Positions 41,993 to 52,612 are shown, counted from the first letter of the stretch. The stretch: DNA of 64,000 bases from an uncultured Phocaeicola sp. (GCA_948566455.1 CAOYQO010000005.1:102869-166868), one strand, 5' to 3'. Translations and numbers: made by a program. Notes: a model not told the origin generated them from the letters alone.

Positions 41993-44032
41993 TTATTTAT
42001 AGCCATAATAGTTCTTGTATACACCTGCTGAGCGTTGGATAGCCGCATTAGGATAAGGTAAAATATAACGTACAGGAGGTAAATCATTCACCTCAGGAAC
42101 AGAATTACCATCCAGTGGTGATTCTGTTCCATCTTTGACCAACACAATCATTCCTTGTTCTGTATGACGAATATATCCATAGAATGAATATTTACATTGG
42201 TTAGTAGGCTCCGAATCATTGCTCCACTGATAAAATTCCGCCATCTTCCAAGTTGCTCCATCAACAGCTACCAAAGCTGTCGCTGGTTGATTAGCTGATT
42301 TGTAAGGATTATAAATATAGAGCATATCCAATATCTTATTGGGATAAGGATAGCCATAAACTTGATTTACATCCACACGCCATTCAACCGTTTGTGGAAG
42401 AACATGGTAATACATAGATTCGGGAAGATCATCCAAATAAGCACTACCATCATGTTCAGCTATATCATCTTCGAAGCCAGTAGAAGAACCGGCATTAGAC
42501 ATTCCTACAGAAAGATAGCGCAAAAAACTATAAACAATTTCCTGTCCATAAAGATTATTACGGACAAGATCTCTCCAGCGCATATTCTCACCCGCAAACT
42601 CCCATTTACGTTCATCAAGCACGGCTTTCAAAAAAGTTTCTTTAGAAGAAGCCACCTGAGCAATATAGGCAGAAACAACACTTTGGTCATCGAATGCCCG
42701 TGCATGGACTTGACGAAGTGACTCCTGAGCAGTGGCAGTAGGTCCTTCCAACTCATTAACAGCTTCGGCATTCATCAACAAAACATCCGTATAACGCATA
42801 TAAGGGAAGTTAATACCTGTATTACTGGCACTCAAATTGGTAAACTGTCCCGCATTCGCCCATAATTTAGACCATTTATTATTATGGACAGTATAATCCG
42901 CACGAATCATACAAGAATCCTGAGTAGCATTATTAGCACTGTTACCATAATACCAAAGTCCATTAATAAAATCTCGACGCTTATCATTCTCATCGAATGA
43001 ATAACGGTAAAAAGCACTCAAACGTATATCACCTTTAGATTCTCCCCATACATTCTTACCCAATGTCTTTCCTTCATTAACGGTTGATGTAGGTCCTTGG
43101 GAATACCCTGTATTACCTGTAGACTCCTTAGCAAAAGGAATCTCAAAAATAGGATCACCTTTAGCAATAATTTCAAAATTGCTTTCCTTGGTAAAAATAT
43201 CTTGATAAGAAGTGCCTACAGAGTGTGTCCCCGAAGCAATAACCAGGCTAGTATATTCTTTTACGATTTGATAATACTTCTGATAATCTTCCGGACGTTT
43301 CATCACACCATAACTATTTGCATTATTTTTATCCGGATGAAGTGAATAACCTCCGGCAGTCAATGCAATACGTGCAATTAATGCCCAAGCAAACTCCTTA
43401 GACGCACGTTCTACTGTTGTTGTTGTAGTAGAAGACATCTTAGGAGCAATATCCTGCAAATCTTCAATAAGTTTATTTTGGATTTCTTCGCGATTCATTA
43501 CAGGAATCACATAATTATCACCTAATTGTGAGGCTGGCAGGAAAGTGAAAGGAATATCCCCGAACATCACTACCAGATCATGATAAACCATAGCACGAAG
43601 ACACTTGGCTTCGCCCAACATCTGCATAACAGCGGTATTCTCTTCATTATAAAGCGGACCAGTTTCTACACCCCGGATAAAACGGTTAGCATCTTCAATA
43701 GCTTTATAAGAAGCTCTCCAATATTTATCAATTTCGCCACCTTGATCGTCACAATCAAAACGTGCATAGCTATTATGGGTTGCTACATTACCTGTATACA
43801 TCTGCATATCAACATCACTGTTCAAATTAAAAGTTTTCTGATAGGCACTGCCATAAAGATCACCTACCAAGATAGAAGCATAAACACCGTTCAACGCACG
43901 GCTAATTTCTGTTTCTTGGCTGAACACAAAGTCCTCATTGTAACTTGATGGAGAATCCACGTCAAGGAAATCATTGCATGATATTAGAGTCAAAGTTGCT
44001 AATCCTATTATTAAAGTATTTTTTAATTTCAT
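41993..44032 (-). CDS. SusD/RagB-family glycan-binding lipoprotein (first PUL)
   Basis: A 679-residue outer-membrane lipoprotein, Cys19 (LTLISC), followed by NDFLDVDSPS, the usual SusD opening. It has the TPR-rich helical SusD fold and the C-terminal ERKWEFAGENMRWRDLVR block. SusD proteins form the lid over the SusC pore and bind the polysaccharide. At 679 residues it is longer than the second SusD in this window. It is 12 bp downstream of its SusC partner, and the two act as one importer. Confidence 0.93.
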   Translation of the reverse strand: MKLKNTLIIGLATLTLISCNDFLDVDSPSSYNEDFVFSQETEISRALNGVYASILVGDLYGSAYQKTFNLNSDVDMQMYTGNVATHNSYARFDCDDQGGEIDKYWRASYKAIEDANRFIRGVETGPLYNEENTAVMQMLGEAKCLRAMVYHDLVVMFGDIPFTFLPASQLGDNYVIPVMNREEIQNKLIEDLQDIAPKMSSTTTTTVERASKEFAWALIARIALTAGGYSLHPDKNNANSYGVMKRPEDYQKYYQIVKEYTSLVIASGTHSVGTSYQDIFTKESNFEIIAKGDPIFEIPFAKESTGNTGYSQGPTSTVNEGKTLGKNVWGESKGDIRLSAFYRYSFDENDKRRDFINGLWYYGNSANNATQDSCMIRADYTVHNNKWSKLWANAGQFTNLSASNTGINFPYMRYTDVLLMNAEAVNELEGPTATAQESLRQVHARAFDDQSVVSAYIAQVASSKETFLKAVLDERKWEFAGENMRWRDLVRNNLYGQEIVYSFLRYLSVGMSNAGSSTGFEDDIAEHDGSAYLDDLPESMYYHVLPQTVEWRVDVNQVYGYPYPNKILDMLYIYNPYKSANQPATALVAVDGATWKMAEFYQWSNDSEPTNQCKYSFYGYIRHTEQGMIVLVKDGTESPLDGNSVPEVNDLPPVRYILPYPNAAIQRSAGVYKNYYGYK

Positions 44033-44044
44033 GTGCTTTCAAAT

Positions 44045-47000
44045 TTAGAATGTAATATTAGTACCTAGTACAAAACTGCGACTACGTGGGTAACGGTTAT
44101 AGTCCATACCACAAGTTAATCCTGTCTGAATATCCACTTCAGGATCATAACCCGAATACCCAGTAATAATAAACAAATTAGAGGCTGACACATAAAAACG
44201 AGCTTTCGAAATCCCCCATTTAGAAGTCAGATTTCCAGGTAACGTATAGCCAACAGTCAAATCCTGACAACGCAGAAACGATCCATCCTCGATAAAATAG
44301 GAATGAGTTATTTTTTTTGTCACATCCGTCGGATTCCAAAGTGTCCTACCTTCGTTTAATTCACGGTACATATCCAACGAACCATCAATATAGTAACATT
44401 TGTACAAGCATTCGCCATCACCATCACGGGTATAACGCCAACCTTTGTCGGCAAATGTGGAAAGCACATTGTAGAACTTATTCTTATTGCTTTCGGATGA
44501 GGAAAGCTGGTAAGCTGTCGCATTATTCACATCAAAATCAAGCATAAAGTTGAAGTTCATGGCAAAATCAAAACCCTTCCATTGTCCGCTTAATCCAAAA
44601 CCTCCTTGCACTTTTGGATTGGTATTACCTATAACAGTACGGTCATCTTCTGTGATATATCCGTCACCATTCAAATCCTTGAACTTGACTTTGCCCGGCA
44701 GAGTAGCTATGCCTGAATTAGAATCTCCTGAAATCTGATTGATTATTGTTTTTGGATGTTCCACACCGTCTGCATCCATAATAGGTGCATCTTTCGAAGT
44801 TCCGTTTTCAGCGGCCGTTGATCCCCAAGGTACTGCTTGCAAGTTATTAGTGGGATCAAAATAGAATTCATCCATTGAATATAAACCATCATATACAAAA
44901 CCATAAATAAGTCCTACTTGGTCACCCACCTTCAAACAATAATCATTGTAACTTGATTTCCAACGGTTATTCTGATCCCAAATCACATTGTCTGTACCAT
45001 TTAATTTATCAACTTTCATTTTATTCATACCTAAAGAAAGATTTGCGGAAAGCACATAATCCCTGCCACTGAGAATATCTCCTGATATAGTTAATTCAAC
45101 CCCTTTATTAGTTACTTGTCCAATATTTTGCATCTGACTTACATAACCAGTTGCTGAAGGAATGTCCGATTTATAAAGTAAATCTTTCGTCGTATTCCAA
45201 TAAATCTCCGGAGTAACAGTGAGACGACCATTAAAAAGCGTGATATCAGCAGCAAGATTACGAGTTAATGTAGTTTCCCATTTAATATTTTTATTGGCAA
45301 AAGTAGTACCCCCTTGATTACCATACCATTGCTCTCCAAACTGAGTTGCTTCTCCAAATCCAGGTCCGCCGGTAGAATTAACAGTATATAAATAACGCCA
45401 CATATCATCACTGATACGATTATTTCCTGCCAACCCTATAGCTGCACGAAGTTTTAACTGATCAATCCATTTTATATCTTCCATAAACTTTTCTTCTGAA
45501 AGCACCCAAGCACCTGATACTGAAGGGAAATATCCCCATTGATTACCTGGAGCAAATTTAGTGGAACCATCAGCACGCATAGTTACAGAGAGTAAGTATT
45601 TGTGGTTATAGTTATAACTTGCCTGCCCAAAGAAAGAAGCAGTGCGATCTGGAGTCGAAAGTGATGAAGTTGACTCCTGCGGTGTACCGAATCCCATATT
45701 ATCCCAAGCCTGTCCAGCCTCAAATGCACGTGGGAAATAACGATTCTTTTGGAAGTTCTTCTTATTTTGGCTATGATAAATTTCTTGCCCCAATAACATG
45801 GAAAAATTATGCTTATCTTTAATAGAAAAGCCATAAGATGCCGTGTTAGTCCAAATATATTTAAAAGACTGATCTTTCTGAATACTTGCTACAGGCAACG
45901 AATTATTTTTTGTACCTTCACCTGTCAAGGCACCCCAAAAACGATATTGATCTTTCCAGTTTAAACTAAGAGTGGCTTCTGTACGAAGCACCAATCCTTT
46001 AACAGGCTTCCATTCCAATGAAATAGCATTAGTATAGTTATAAGCATACTTATTCTGTTGATTAATGGCAATATCACTTTTCGGATTAGTATAAGTAAAC
46101 AATGCTTCTTCATCAGGGTCAGCATAAGAAGGATCTATATATCCGAATTCACGTAATCCGTTAGTGGGTCTATAACGGAGTACATCAATAATACCGCCTG
46201 TACCAATATTATCACCTCCAGCTCCTTGATCACGGCGAAACGTAAATTTAGGATTGATATGCAATGTCAAATTTTTAGTTATATCAATAGCTGTCTTGAT
46301 ATTCAAATTGGTACGGCGCACACCCGACCCCATAATAATACCTTTATCTTCGCTTTGAGTAAGAGAAGCAGTGAAGCGCATCTTATCTGTACCTCCACCA
46401 ATAGTTACATTAGTAGAATAATTGATAGGATTCTCTCCCATTACCTCATCCTGCCAGTCATGAGTAGGCAAAGAATAATACATATCCAAATCTTGCGGAT
46501 TGCCAAAATTAGCACGGAAAAATTTGGCATTGCTAGAACGGCTACCATTACACGCCGACCATTCATATTGATAACGTGCAAACTCTGCTGAATTCATTAA
46601 ATCTAATTTTTTAGACAAATGACTAGTAGACAAATGGGCATTGAAACTTACCTGTATTTTTCCAGCTTTGGCCGATTTAGTAGTAACAACCACTACACCA
46701 TTACCGCCCTTAGCTCCATAGATTGCCGTGATAGAAGCATCTTTCAATACATCAATAGAAGCAATGTCTGTAGGAGGAATATCATTGATGTTATCCACCT
46801 GAAAACCATCGACAATGTAAAGAGGATCATTGCTCTGGGTCACAGACGTACCTCCACGAACACGAATGTTAATATCTGCCCCTGGAGCACCATCGACCGT
46901 AGTTACTTGCACACCAGCTATTTTTCCCTGCAAAGCCACAGCGGCTGAAGTAACTGGTACAGCAGCAATCTTCACACCAGACACGGAACCTACTGAGCCA

Positions 47001-47380
47001 GTCAGATCTTTACGAGCTCTGCTACTGTAACCCAGCACTACTACCTCTTCAAGCGCTTGTGAATCATCTTGCAGCGTAATTGTCAGTTCTTTTCCGGTAA
47101 CCGCATCCACTTCTTGCGTTTCGTAACCTACAAAAGAAATAACAATTCTTTTTCCTTTAGACACGGCCAAAGTAAACTTTCCGTCAAAATCAGTTATGGT
47201 TCCGTTGGAAGGATTTCCCTTCTCCACAACGGAAGCTCCAATAACGGCTTCACCTGCCGAATCAAGTACAGTACCTTTTACGGTAATGCTCTGAGCAAAC
47301 ATCATCACCGGTATCAGTAACAGCACTGAAAACAGAAGAAGTCTGCTTTTCACTCCTCTTAATTCATTTGTAAATTTCAT
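44045..47380 (-). CDS. SusC/RagA-family TonB-dependent transporter (first PUL)
   Basis: A 1111-residue outer-membrane importer. In order: a signal peptide (ends VMMFA), a carboxypeptidase-regulatory-like domain (about 30-110, TVKGTVLDSAGEAVIGASV), a TonB box region (LEEVVVLGYSS), a plug domain with the family signature VRGGTSVTQSNDPLYIVDG, and a 22-strand-type beta-barrel ending in the C-terminal aromatic residue (GTNITF). It imports oligosaccharides bound by its SusD. The neighbouring PL10-CE8 fusion suggests oligogalacturonides. First gene of the operon; no clear -7 box is present upstream, so an activator-dependent promoter is likely. Confidence 0.95.
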   Translation of the reverse strand: MKFTNELRGVKSRLLLFSVLLLIPVMMFAQSITVKGTVLDSAGEAVIGASVVEKGNPSNGTITDFDGKFTLAVSKGKRIVISFVGYETQEVDAVTGKELTITLQDDSQALEEVVVLGYSSRARKDLTGSVGSVSGVKIAAVPVTSAAVALQGKIAGVQVTTVDGAPGADINIRVRGGTSVTQSNDPLYIVDGFQVDNINDIPPTDIASIDVLKDASITAIYGAKGGNGVVVVTTKSAKAGKIQVSFNAHLSTSHLSKKLDLMNSAEFARYQYEWSACNGSRSSNAKFFRANFGNPQDLDMYYSLPTHDWQDEVMGENPINYSTNVTIGGGTDKMRFTASLTQSEDKGIIMGSGVRRTNLNIKTAIDITKNLTLHINPKFTFRRDQGAGGDNIGTGGIIDVLRYRPTNGLREFGYIDPSYADPDEEALFTYTNPKSDIAINQQNKYAYNYTNAISLEWKPVKGLVLRTEATLSLNWKDQYRFWGALTGEGTKNNSLPVASIQKDQSFKYIWTNTASYGFSIKDKHNFSMLLGQEIYHSQNKKNFQKNRYFPRAFEAGQAWDNMGFGTPQESTSSLSTPDRTASFFGQASYNYNHKYLLSVTMRADGSTKFAPGNQWGYFPSVSGAWVLSEEKFMEDIKWIDQLKLRAAIGLAGNNRISDDMWRYLYTVNSTGGPGFGEATQFGEQWYGNQGGTTFANKNIKWETTLTRNLAADITLFNGRLTVTPEIYWNTTKDLLYKSDIPSATGYVSQMQNIGQVTNKGVELTISGDILSGRDYVLSANLSLGMNKMKVDKLNGTDNVIWDQNNRWKSSYNDYCLKVGDQVGLIYGFVYDGLYSMDEFYFDPTNNLQAVPWGSTAAENGTSKDAPIMDADGVEHPKTIINQISGDSNSGIATLPGKVKFKDLNGDGYITEDDRTVIGNTNPKVQGGFGLSGQWKGFDFAMNFNFMLDFDVNNATAYQLSSSESNKNKFYNVLSTFADKGWRYTRDGDGECLYKCYYIDGSLDMYRELNEGRTLWNPTDVTKKITHSYFIEDGSFLRCQDLTVGYTLPGNLTSKWGISKARFYVSASNLFIITGYSGYDPEVDIQTGLTCGMDYNRYPRSRSFVLGTNITF

Positions 47381-47720
47381 AATAAAATATTAAGTTAAAC
47401 AAAAATTTAAAGTCCATTTTTTCCGTGAATGTGAAATAATATAAATCACTATTGTTATTTATATTCTATTCTAAAAGGAAACAATTATAATTTTTATGAG
47501 AATAATAGATACTTATTAAAATAGCACACGCATTCTTATAATTTCCGTGTACGCACACAAAACGAGTGAAAAATATTAGATATACAAATTCCCATGCTAA
47601 ATAAAGCACATCATCAAATACATTAACAGTAATGTTTTCCATTATAATTTAATGTTAGTATTAGAAAATTGGTTTATTTTTATACTATATACGCCACAAA
47701 TAAAAATAATATTGTTGACT

Positions 47721-47754
47721 GAACCTAATTTTTGTATTGAAAAAAATTAGTTCA
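47721..47754. repeat. Inverted repeat upstream of the first SusC
   Basis: GAACCTAATTTTT is opposed to AAAAATTAGTTC around a short AT-rich centre. The flanks TTGACT and AACCAA extend the symmetry imperfectly. It is about 340 bp before the SusC start and could be a regulator site or an RNA hairpin. Confidence 0.45.
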
Positions 47755-47823
47755 ACCAATAATTACAACATAATGAACAAAAAAGACACATTCATCAATG
47801 AAAACACGGAATTACATAAAAAA

Positions 47824-47856
47824 GCAGTGCTATGGACTTGTCCTCCATAACACTGC
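47824..47856 (-). terminator. Terminator of the second PUL enzyme operon
   Basis: GCAGTG-c-TATGGA / TCCATA-a-CACTGC, with 12 pairs and one mismatch. On the minus strand it is followed by TTTTTTATG. It lies 53 bp past the S9 peptidase stop. Confidence 0.75.
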
Positions 47857-47909
47857 CACCTCTATTTATCATAACTGACAAACTCCTACAGCTACAAACC
47901 TCACTCCTC

Positions 47910-50153
47910 CTATTTTATCTCATCCCACTTCGGTGGATTCACCTGCATCAAATGACGGACAAAGAAATCATACCGCTTATGTTCGCCAAAATCTTCCCCC
48001 ATTGTATGATGCGCTCCGGGAATCACGACCAATTCAAAATCTTTATTCGCCTTTATCAATGCATTGACCACCTGCATGGTAGAGGCAGGATCTACATTAT
48101 CATCCAGTTCTCCCACCACTAACATCAAAGGACGACTCAACAGATGTGCATTTTCCACATTAGACCCTTCCTTATATTGATCTCCTACCGGATAGCCCAA
48201 CCAAAGTTCATTCCACCAAATCTTATCCATACGGTTATCATGACAACCACAAGCCGAATAAGCCGCTTTATAGAAATCAGGATAAAGCAAAACTGCATTT
48301 GTAGATTCCTGACCACCGGCAGAACAACCGTAAATACCTACCCTGTCCACATCCATATAAGGATATTTCCGTGCAGCCGCCTTAATCCAAGCAATATGGT
48401 CCGGCAGACCGGCATCTTTCAAATTCTTATAACATACATTCTCAAAAGCACGCGAACGGAAAGAAGTTCCCATTCCATCGACCATTACGACGATAAAACC
48501 AAGTTCGGCCAAGGAAGTCATATTCCAGTCATAAGGACGGAAAGTCTTCGGAACATACTGGTCTCCGGGACCCTGATAAATGTATTCGATAACCGGATAT
48601 TTCTTGTTCGGGTCAAAGTTGGTGGGGCGGGCAATCAATCCCCACATATCCGTCTTGCCGTCCCGCCCTTTGGCAACAAACACCTCCGGAGCTTTCCAGC
48701 CTTCGGCCTCCAAAAGAGTTATATCGGCTGTTTCCAACGGCATCACCACTTTGCCATCCCTGGCACTACGTAACACAGCGACGGGAACCTTGTCCACCAT
48801 AGAATAAACATCTACCAAATACTTCATATCTCCCGAAAACCAGGCACGGTGCATCCCTTCTTCGGGAGTAAGACAGGTAAGACCTTTGCCATCAAAACCG
48901 ATGCGGTAATAACGGATGAGATAGGGGTCTTCACCGGCTTCCATACCATTTGCCGAGAAATAGATCTGACGGTTATCCTCATCTACCCGAAGCACTTCGC
49001 GTACATACCACTCTCCTTTAGTAATTTGATAATCGGGCTGTGCGGTAATACGGTTGTACATATAAAGATGATTCCAATTGTCACGCTCACTCATCCATAT
49101 CATCTGCTTGCCGTCTTTTAAGTCATGACGGAAATGACGGGTATAATTCACATATGTATCGCTGGTTTCTTCTACCAACGGGCGCACTTTTCCCGTTTCG
49201 GCAGAAAGTTCAAGTACTCTGTACACCTGATGTCCGCGCTGGTTATATTCAAAAGTCACGGCACGGCTGTCGGGATTCCATTCGGGACCATATACTTCAT
49301 ATTGCCGGTCGAACAATTCGGTAGAAGGAATAATGCTTCGTCCGCTTTCCACTTCATAGATGCAGGGCACTTTAAAAGGAAGTTCGTCTCCCGGCTTCGC
49401 ATACTCCTGTTTGTGAAGCTTGGGCTGAAGCTGGTCAGCCGGAGAAGATTCCACATAATAAACATAGCGCTTTTCCACCGGACGGATCTTGCAGGAAGCC
49501 ACCTTCTTACTGTCCGGTGACCAGCGGATGTAGGCTGAATAATAATTACCCAGTGTCCCGTCCAAGCTCAGTTGCTTTTCTTTTCCGGTAGCCACCTCCT
49601 TTACATAGATATTCTGATTTTTAATAAATGCGATCCATTTACCATCAGGAGACGGAACCGGTGATGCCGTCTTCTCATCATCCACCTCCATCCAATGCTT
49701 TTGCCTGATAAGGAGGGGAACCGCACCTTCATTGACCAGCTGATTTTTCCGGGACGCATACATCCAACGTTGATTATTAAACACAAAGCGCAGCGTATCC
49801 AATCCCTTACTGACCGACAAATGCCCCAATGCAAGAGCTTCCGGCTTGACCTCTTTTCCGGATGCAGCACCCAACGCCTTTGCCAAACGATGAGAATCAA
49901 ACAATTCTTTTCTAGCTTTCTTATCCGCATCTACAGATACATACAGGCGGCCGTCCGGCGTATTCCGCACATACCAGAATTGATGCGTACCCTCTATCCA
50001 TTGCGGATTGACATTGGAATAGAAAACTTTATCCGCACTGAACTTCTCTTTCAATGCATAAGCACGCCGATAATCATCAGCCGTACCTTGAGCGACAGCC
50101 ATGCCCCCACTAAGGAACATGGCTACCAGCCAACCTAACTTACCAACCTTCAT
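47910..50153 (-). CDS. S9-family exported serine peptidase (DPP-IV-like)
   Basis: A 747-residue exported peptidase with a signal peptide (MKVGKLGWLVAMFLSGGMAVAQ). A beta-propeller (about 30-490) is followed by an alpha/beta-hydrolase catalytic domain with S611 in YGCSAGGQES, an Asp in GELDDNVDP and a His in PGAHHTMGE. The nucleophile elbow GCSAGG differs from the GWSFGG of the DPP-IV at 8791-11004, so specificity probably differs. Last gene of the enzyme operon, 11 bp after GH127. A peptidase here hints that the glycan target is protein-linked, for example arabinogalactan protein or extensin (inference). Confidence 0.88.
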   Translation of the reverse strand: MKVGKLGWLVAMFLSGGMAVAQGTADDYRRAYALKEKFSADKVFYSNVNPQWIEGTHQFWYVRNTPDGRLYVSVDADKKARKELFDSHRLAKALGAASGKEVKPEALALGHLSVSKGLDTLRFVFNNQRWMYASRKNQLVNEGAVPLLIRQKHWMEVDDEKTASPVPSPDGKWIAFIKNQNIYVKEVATGKEKQLSLDGTLGNYYSAYIRWSPDSKKVASCKIRPVEKRYVYYVESSPADQLQPKLHKQEYAKPGDELPFKVPCIYEVESGRSIIPSTELFDRQYEVYGPEWNPDSRAVTFEYNQRGHQVYRVLELSAETGKVRPLVEETSDTYVNYTRHFRHDLKDGKQMIWMSERDNWNHLYMYNRITAQPDYQITKGEWYVREVLRVDEDNRQIYFSANGMEAGEDPYLIRYYRIGFDGKGLTCLTPEEGMHRAWFSGDMKYLVDVYSMVDKVPVAVLRSARDGKVVMPLETADITLLEAEGWKAPEVFVAKGRDGKTDMWGLIARPTNFDPNKKYPVIEYIYQGPGDQYVPKTFRPYDWNMTSLAELGFIVVMVDGMGTSFRSRAFENVCYKNLKDAGLPDHIAWIKAAARKYPYMDVDRVGIYGCSAGGQESTNAVLLYPDFYKAAYSACGCHDNRMDKIWWNELWLGYPVGDQYKEGSNVENAHLLSRPLMLVVGELDDNVDPASTMQVVNALIKANKDFELVVIPGAHHTMGEDFGEHKRYDFFVRHLMQVNPPKWDEIK

Positions 50154-50164
50154 TTTGAATTATT

Positions 50165-52570
50165 CTATTTCACTTCCCATTCAAACAAACCCGATGAATT
50201 ATCGGCCGGCTGAACAATCTCCAGTTTTACCGCTTTTGTCTTTACCGGGTCAAAATTGACTGTATTCCCCGTACCTTTTTCCACTCCATACTTATCCGCT
50301 CCACTCACCGGTTGCCACTGGCCTTGTGCATCTTTATAGTACATCTTCCAACTTTGCGGTATGCGGCATCCTCCCCAAGGAGCATCATCATACCAATATA
50401 CGGTAGCACTGGAAACAGTCGCTTCGGACGGGAACTCGTAGGATATCCATTCAGTAGTTCCCTGTTTGGGCCACCAATGGTAATAGGGTACGGAACGGTC
50501 ATTCTCATCTTTCGGCACCAGACGGTCATTAATGGCGGAGATGGATTTCACCTTATGCGAAGCATCCACTTTGCTTTCCGATGCCAGCGTAGCAGGCATA
50601 GTCGGACGGGAAGCACTTAATTCCTGAGGCAACCACACTGCCATAGCACCTGCACCGCGGTGTGCCCAAGCATAGTAAGGGATCAACGTCAGCTTTACAT
50701 CAGTAGCCGTCAGACGACCTCTGTCGTCATAGCCCAGAATCTGCGCATCCGTCTTCAACTGGTTAATGCCATAGAGCAAATCCGGTTTTTCAACCACCTC
50801 GAATTGAGGAGTGCGGTTCATAAACACGCTCAGCACATCAAAATCATTATCCGGCCATTCCGCACAATAAACGATCGGGCCACGCTCCACGGCTATACGT
50901 CCACGATCTGCCTCCACTTTATTATTGGCTTTCACCGTACGAGGCTCCATATCGAAATGAACGGCTACTTTATCTCCTTTTTTCCAACGGCGGTCTATGC
51001 AGAAATAACCGTCCTTCAGTTCACTCTGTACCGGTTCTCCATTTACTTTCACTGTATAGCTCAAACGCTTTCCATCCGAATAAGTGTACAGGTCACTGGG
51101 AACTACCTGATTACGCACCCATCCCGGAATACGGATTTTCATTGTAAACTGTCCGGCATTGTTCTTGTTGACACCGATAGTGACATCACCGTTCCAAGGA
51201 TAATGAGTAGCCTGCTCCAAAGAAACAGCCTTGCCCTCTACCTTCAAGTTCGAAGTATTGGACATGAACAGATTAACATACACGTCCTTACCTTTCACCG
51301 CATACACATATCCCGGCAAGGAAGGAATGAAACGACAGATATTGGACGGACAACAGGCACAGCCGAACCAAGGCTGGCGCTGGTGCTGCCCGATGCTTTC
51401 CAACGGATTAGGATAGAAGAACCCGCCACCATCCAGGGACACGCCCGAAATAAGACCATTATATAAAGTACGTTCCAGCACATCATAATATTTTGCCTCA
51501 CCATGAAGCAGGAACAAGCGGTAGTTGACATACACATTACCGATAGCCGCGCAAGTCTCGCAATAAGCTGACATATTGGGCAGTTCATAGTTCTTGCCAA
51601 AAGCCTCCCCATTGCTGGTGGCGCCGATGCCGCCGGTAATATAATATTTCTTGCCCACAATGTTGTCCCAAATACGGTCTATGGCATGGATATAAGCCGT
51701 ATCCCCTGTCAGTGCGGCCACATCTGCCATGCCTGCATACATATAAGCGGCACGGACAGCATGTCCCACGGCCTCATCCTGCTCCACTACCGGCTTGTGC
51801 GCCTGACTGTATTCATCCGTACGGGTAGTATGTCCGCGCTGGTCCAAAAAGAATTTGGCTTGATCCAAATATTTCTGTTGCCCTGTTACCAAGCACAGTT
51901 TGGCAAGGGCCATTTCGGCAATCTGATGTCCCGGCACACGGATTTGTTGCCCTTCGCCCGTACCTATCTCCCGGCATACACAGTCGGCATAACGGATAGC
52001 GATATCAAGGAAATTACGTTTTCCGGTAGCCTGGTAATGCGCAATAGCACCTTCTACCATGTGTCCCAAATTATAAAACTCATGACTCAGTTCCTCCACC
52101 TTCTCCCACCGTTTGCTTCCTGCCCACTCATGCGGATGTTTGGGATTCATGGTACGCGAAGTATAGAGATAACCATCCGGTTCCTGTGCCGCAGCGACAA
52201 TAACCAGCACACTATCAATATACTTAGCCAGTTTTTTGTCCGGATAGGTCTGTAACAGATAACTGGCACCTTCTATCGTTTTGTACACATCAGTATCGTC
52301 AAAAGCCAGACCGCCTACTTTAATGGTATCACTGGGATGGGCGGCATTGACAAAGTTAGTATAACGTCCTGTTTCCTCACATTTACTGAACGCCAGAGGA
52401 ATCGTTACTTCACGGCTGGCATTCAGCCGTTGCCCCCAGAATGAATCGGTTACTTTCACCGAAGTGAAAGGTACGGGGTCGATAGGATAGCCGTGCGACT
52501 GATTTTTTACTTGCGCTGTTCCGCCTGCTACGGTAGCAGTCAACAGAGCAGTGACTAAAAGTTTCTTCAT
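50165..52570 (-). CDS. GH127 beta-L-arabinofuranosidase
   Basis: An 801-residue exported enzyme with a signal peptide (MKKLLVTALLTATVAGGTAQ). The alpha/alpha-barrel GH127 domain (about 25-620) keeps the zinc/thiol site of the family: E338 and C340 in YCETCAAIGN, and C406/C407 in GCACCPSN. In Bifidobacterium HypBA1 the equivalent cysteine is the nucleophile. The C-terminal 100 residues look like a beta-sandwich (TVYWYDDAPWGG; KAVKLEIVQ). Substrates are beta-L-arabinofuranosides, as in hydroxyproline-rich glycoproteins or pectin. The frame extends to 52615, but the extension overlaps a perfect promoter element, so I start at 52570. It is 70 bp after GH43, with its own promoter. Confidence 0.87.
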   Translation of the reverse strand: MKKLLVTALLTATVAGGTAQVKNQSHGYPIDPVPFTSVKVTDSFWGQRLNASREVTIPLAFSKCEETGRYTNFVNAAHPSDTIKVGGLAFDDTDVYKTIEGASYLLQTYPDKKLAKYIDSVLVIVAAAQEPDGYLYTSRTMNPKHPHEWAGSKRWEKVEELSHEFYNLGHMVEGAIAHYQATGKRNFLDIAIRYADCVCREIGTGEGQQIRVPGHQIAEMALAKLCLVTGQQKYLDQAKFFLDQRGHTTRTDEYSQAHKPVVEQDEAVGHAVRAAYMYAGMADVAALTGDTAYIHAIDRIWDNIVGKKYYITGGIGATSNGEAFGKNYELPNMSAYCETCAAIGNVYVNYRLFLLHGEAKYYDVLERTLYNGLISGVSLDGGGFFYPNPLESIGQHQRQPWFGCACCPSNICRFIPSLPGYVYAVKGKDVYVNLFMSNTSNLKVEGKAVSLEQATHYPWNGDVTIGVNKNNAGQFTMKIRIPGWVRNQVVPSDLYTYSDGKRLSYTVKVNGEPVQSELKDGYFCIDRRWKKGDKVAVHFDMEPRTVKANNKVEADRGRIAVERGPIVYCAEWPDNDFDVLSVFMNRTPQFEVVEKPDLLYGINQLKTDAQILGYDDRGRLTATDVKLTLIPYYAWAHRGAGAMAVWLPQELSASRPTMPATLASESKVDASHKVKSISAINDRLVPKDENDRSVPYYHWWPKQGTTEWISYEFPSEATVSSATVYWYDDAPWGGCRIPQSWKMYYKDAQGQWQPVSGADKYGVEKGTGNTVNFDPVKTKAVKLEIVQPADNSSGLFEWEVK

Positions 52571-52604
52571 GGTTCTATCATTTAATTGTTTATCATAGTT
52601 TTTG

Positions 52605-52612
52605 CAAAAATA
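52605..52612 (-). promoter_or_regulatory. -7 element in front of GH127
   Basis: TATTTTTG on the minus strand, a perfect match, 34 bp before the start at 52570. It lets the last two genes be expressed separately from GH97-GH43 and decides the GH127 start codon. Confidence 0.55.

Larger units (their letters stand above)
47381..47909. other. Long intergenic region upstream of the first SusC
   Basis: 529 bp, very AT-rich. It holds the inverted repeat at 47721-47754 and the terminator at 47824-47856. No perfect TAnnTTTG box is present on the minus strand; the closest is AATTTTTG at 47400-47407. This is the expected place for an activator-controlled SusC promoter. No gene is seen. Confidence 0.5.

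Noticed and set aside
47773..47850. A 25-residue plus-strand frame (MNKKDTFINEN...)
   Set aside because: It reads through the terminator hairpin at 47824-47856, lacks a Shine-Dalgarno and has no protein-like composition.
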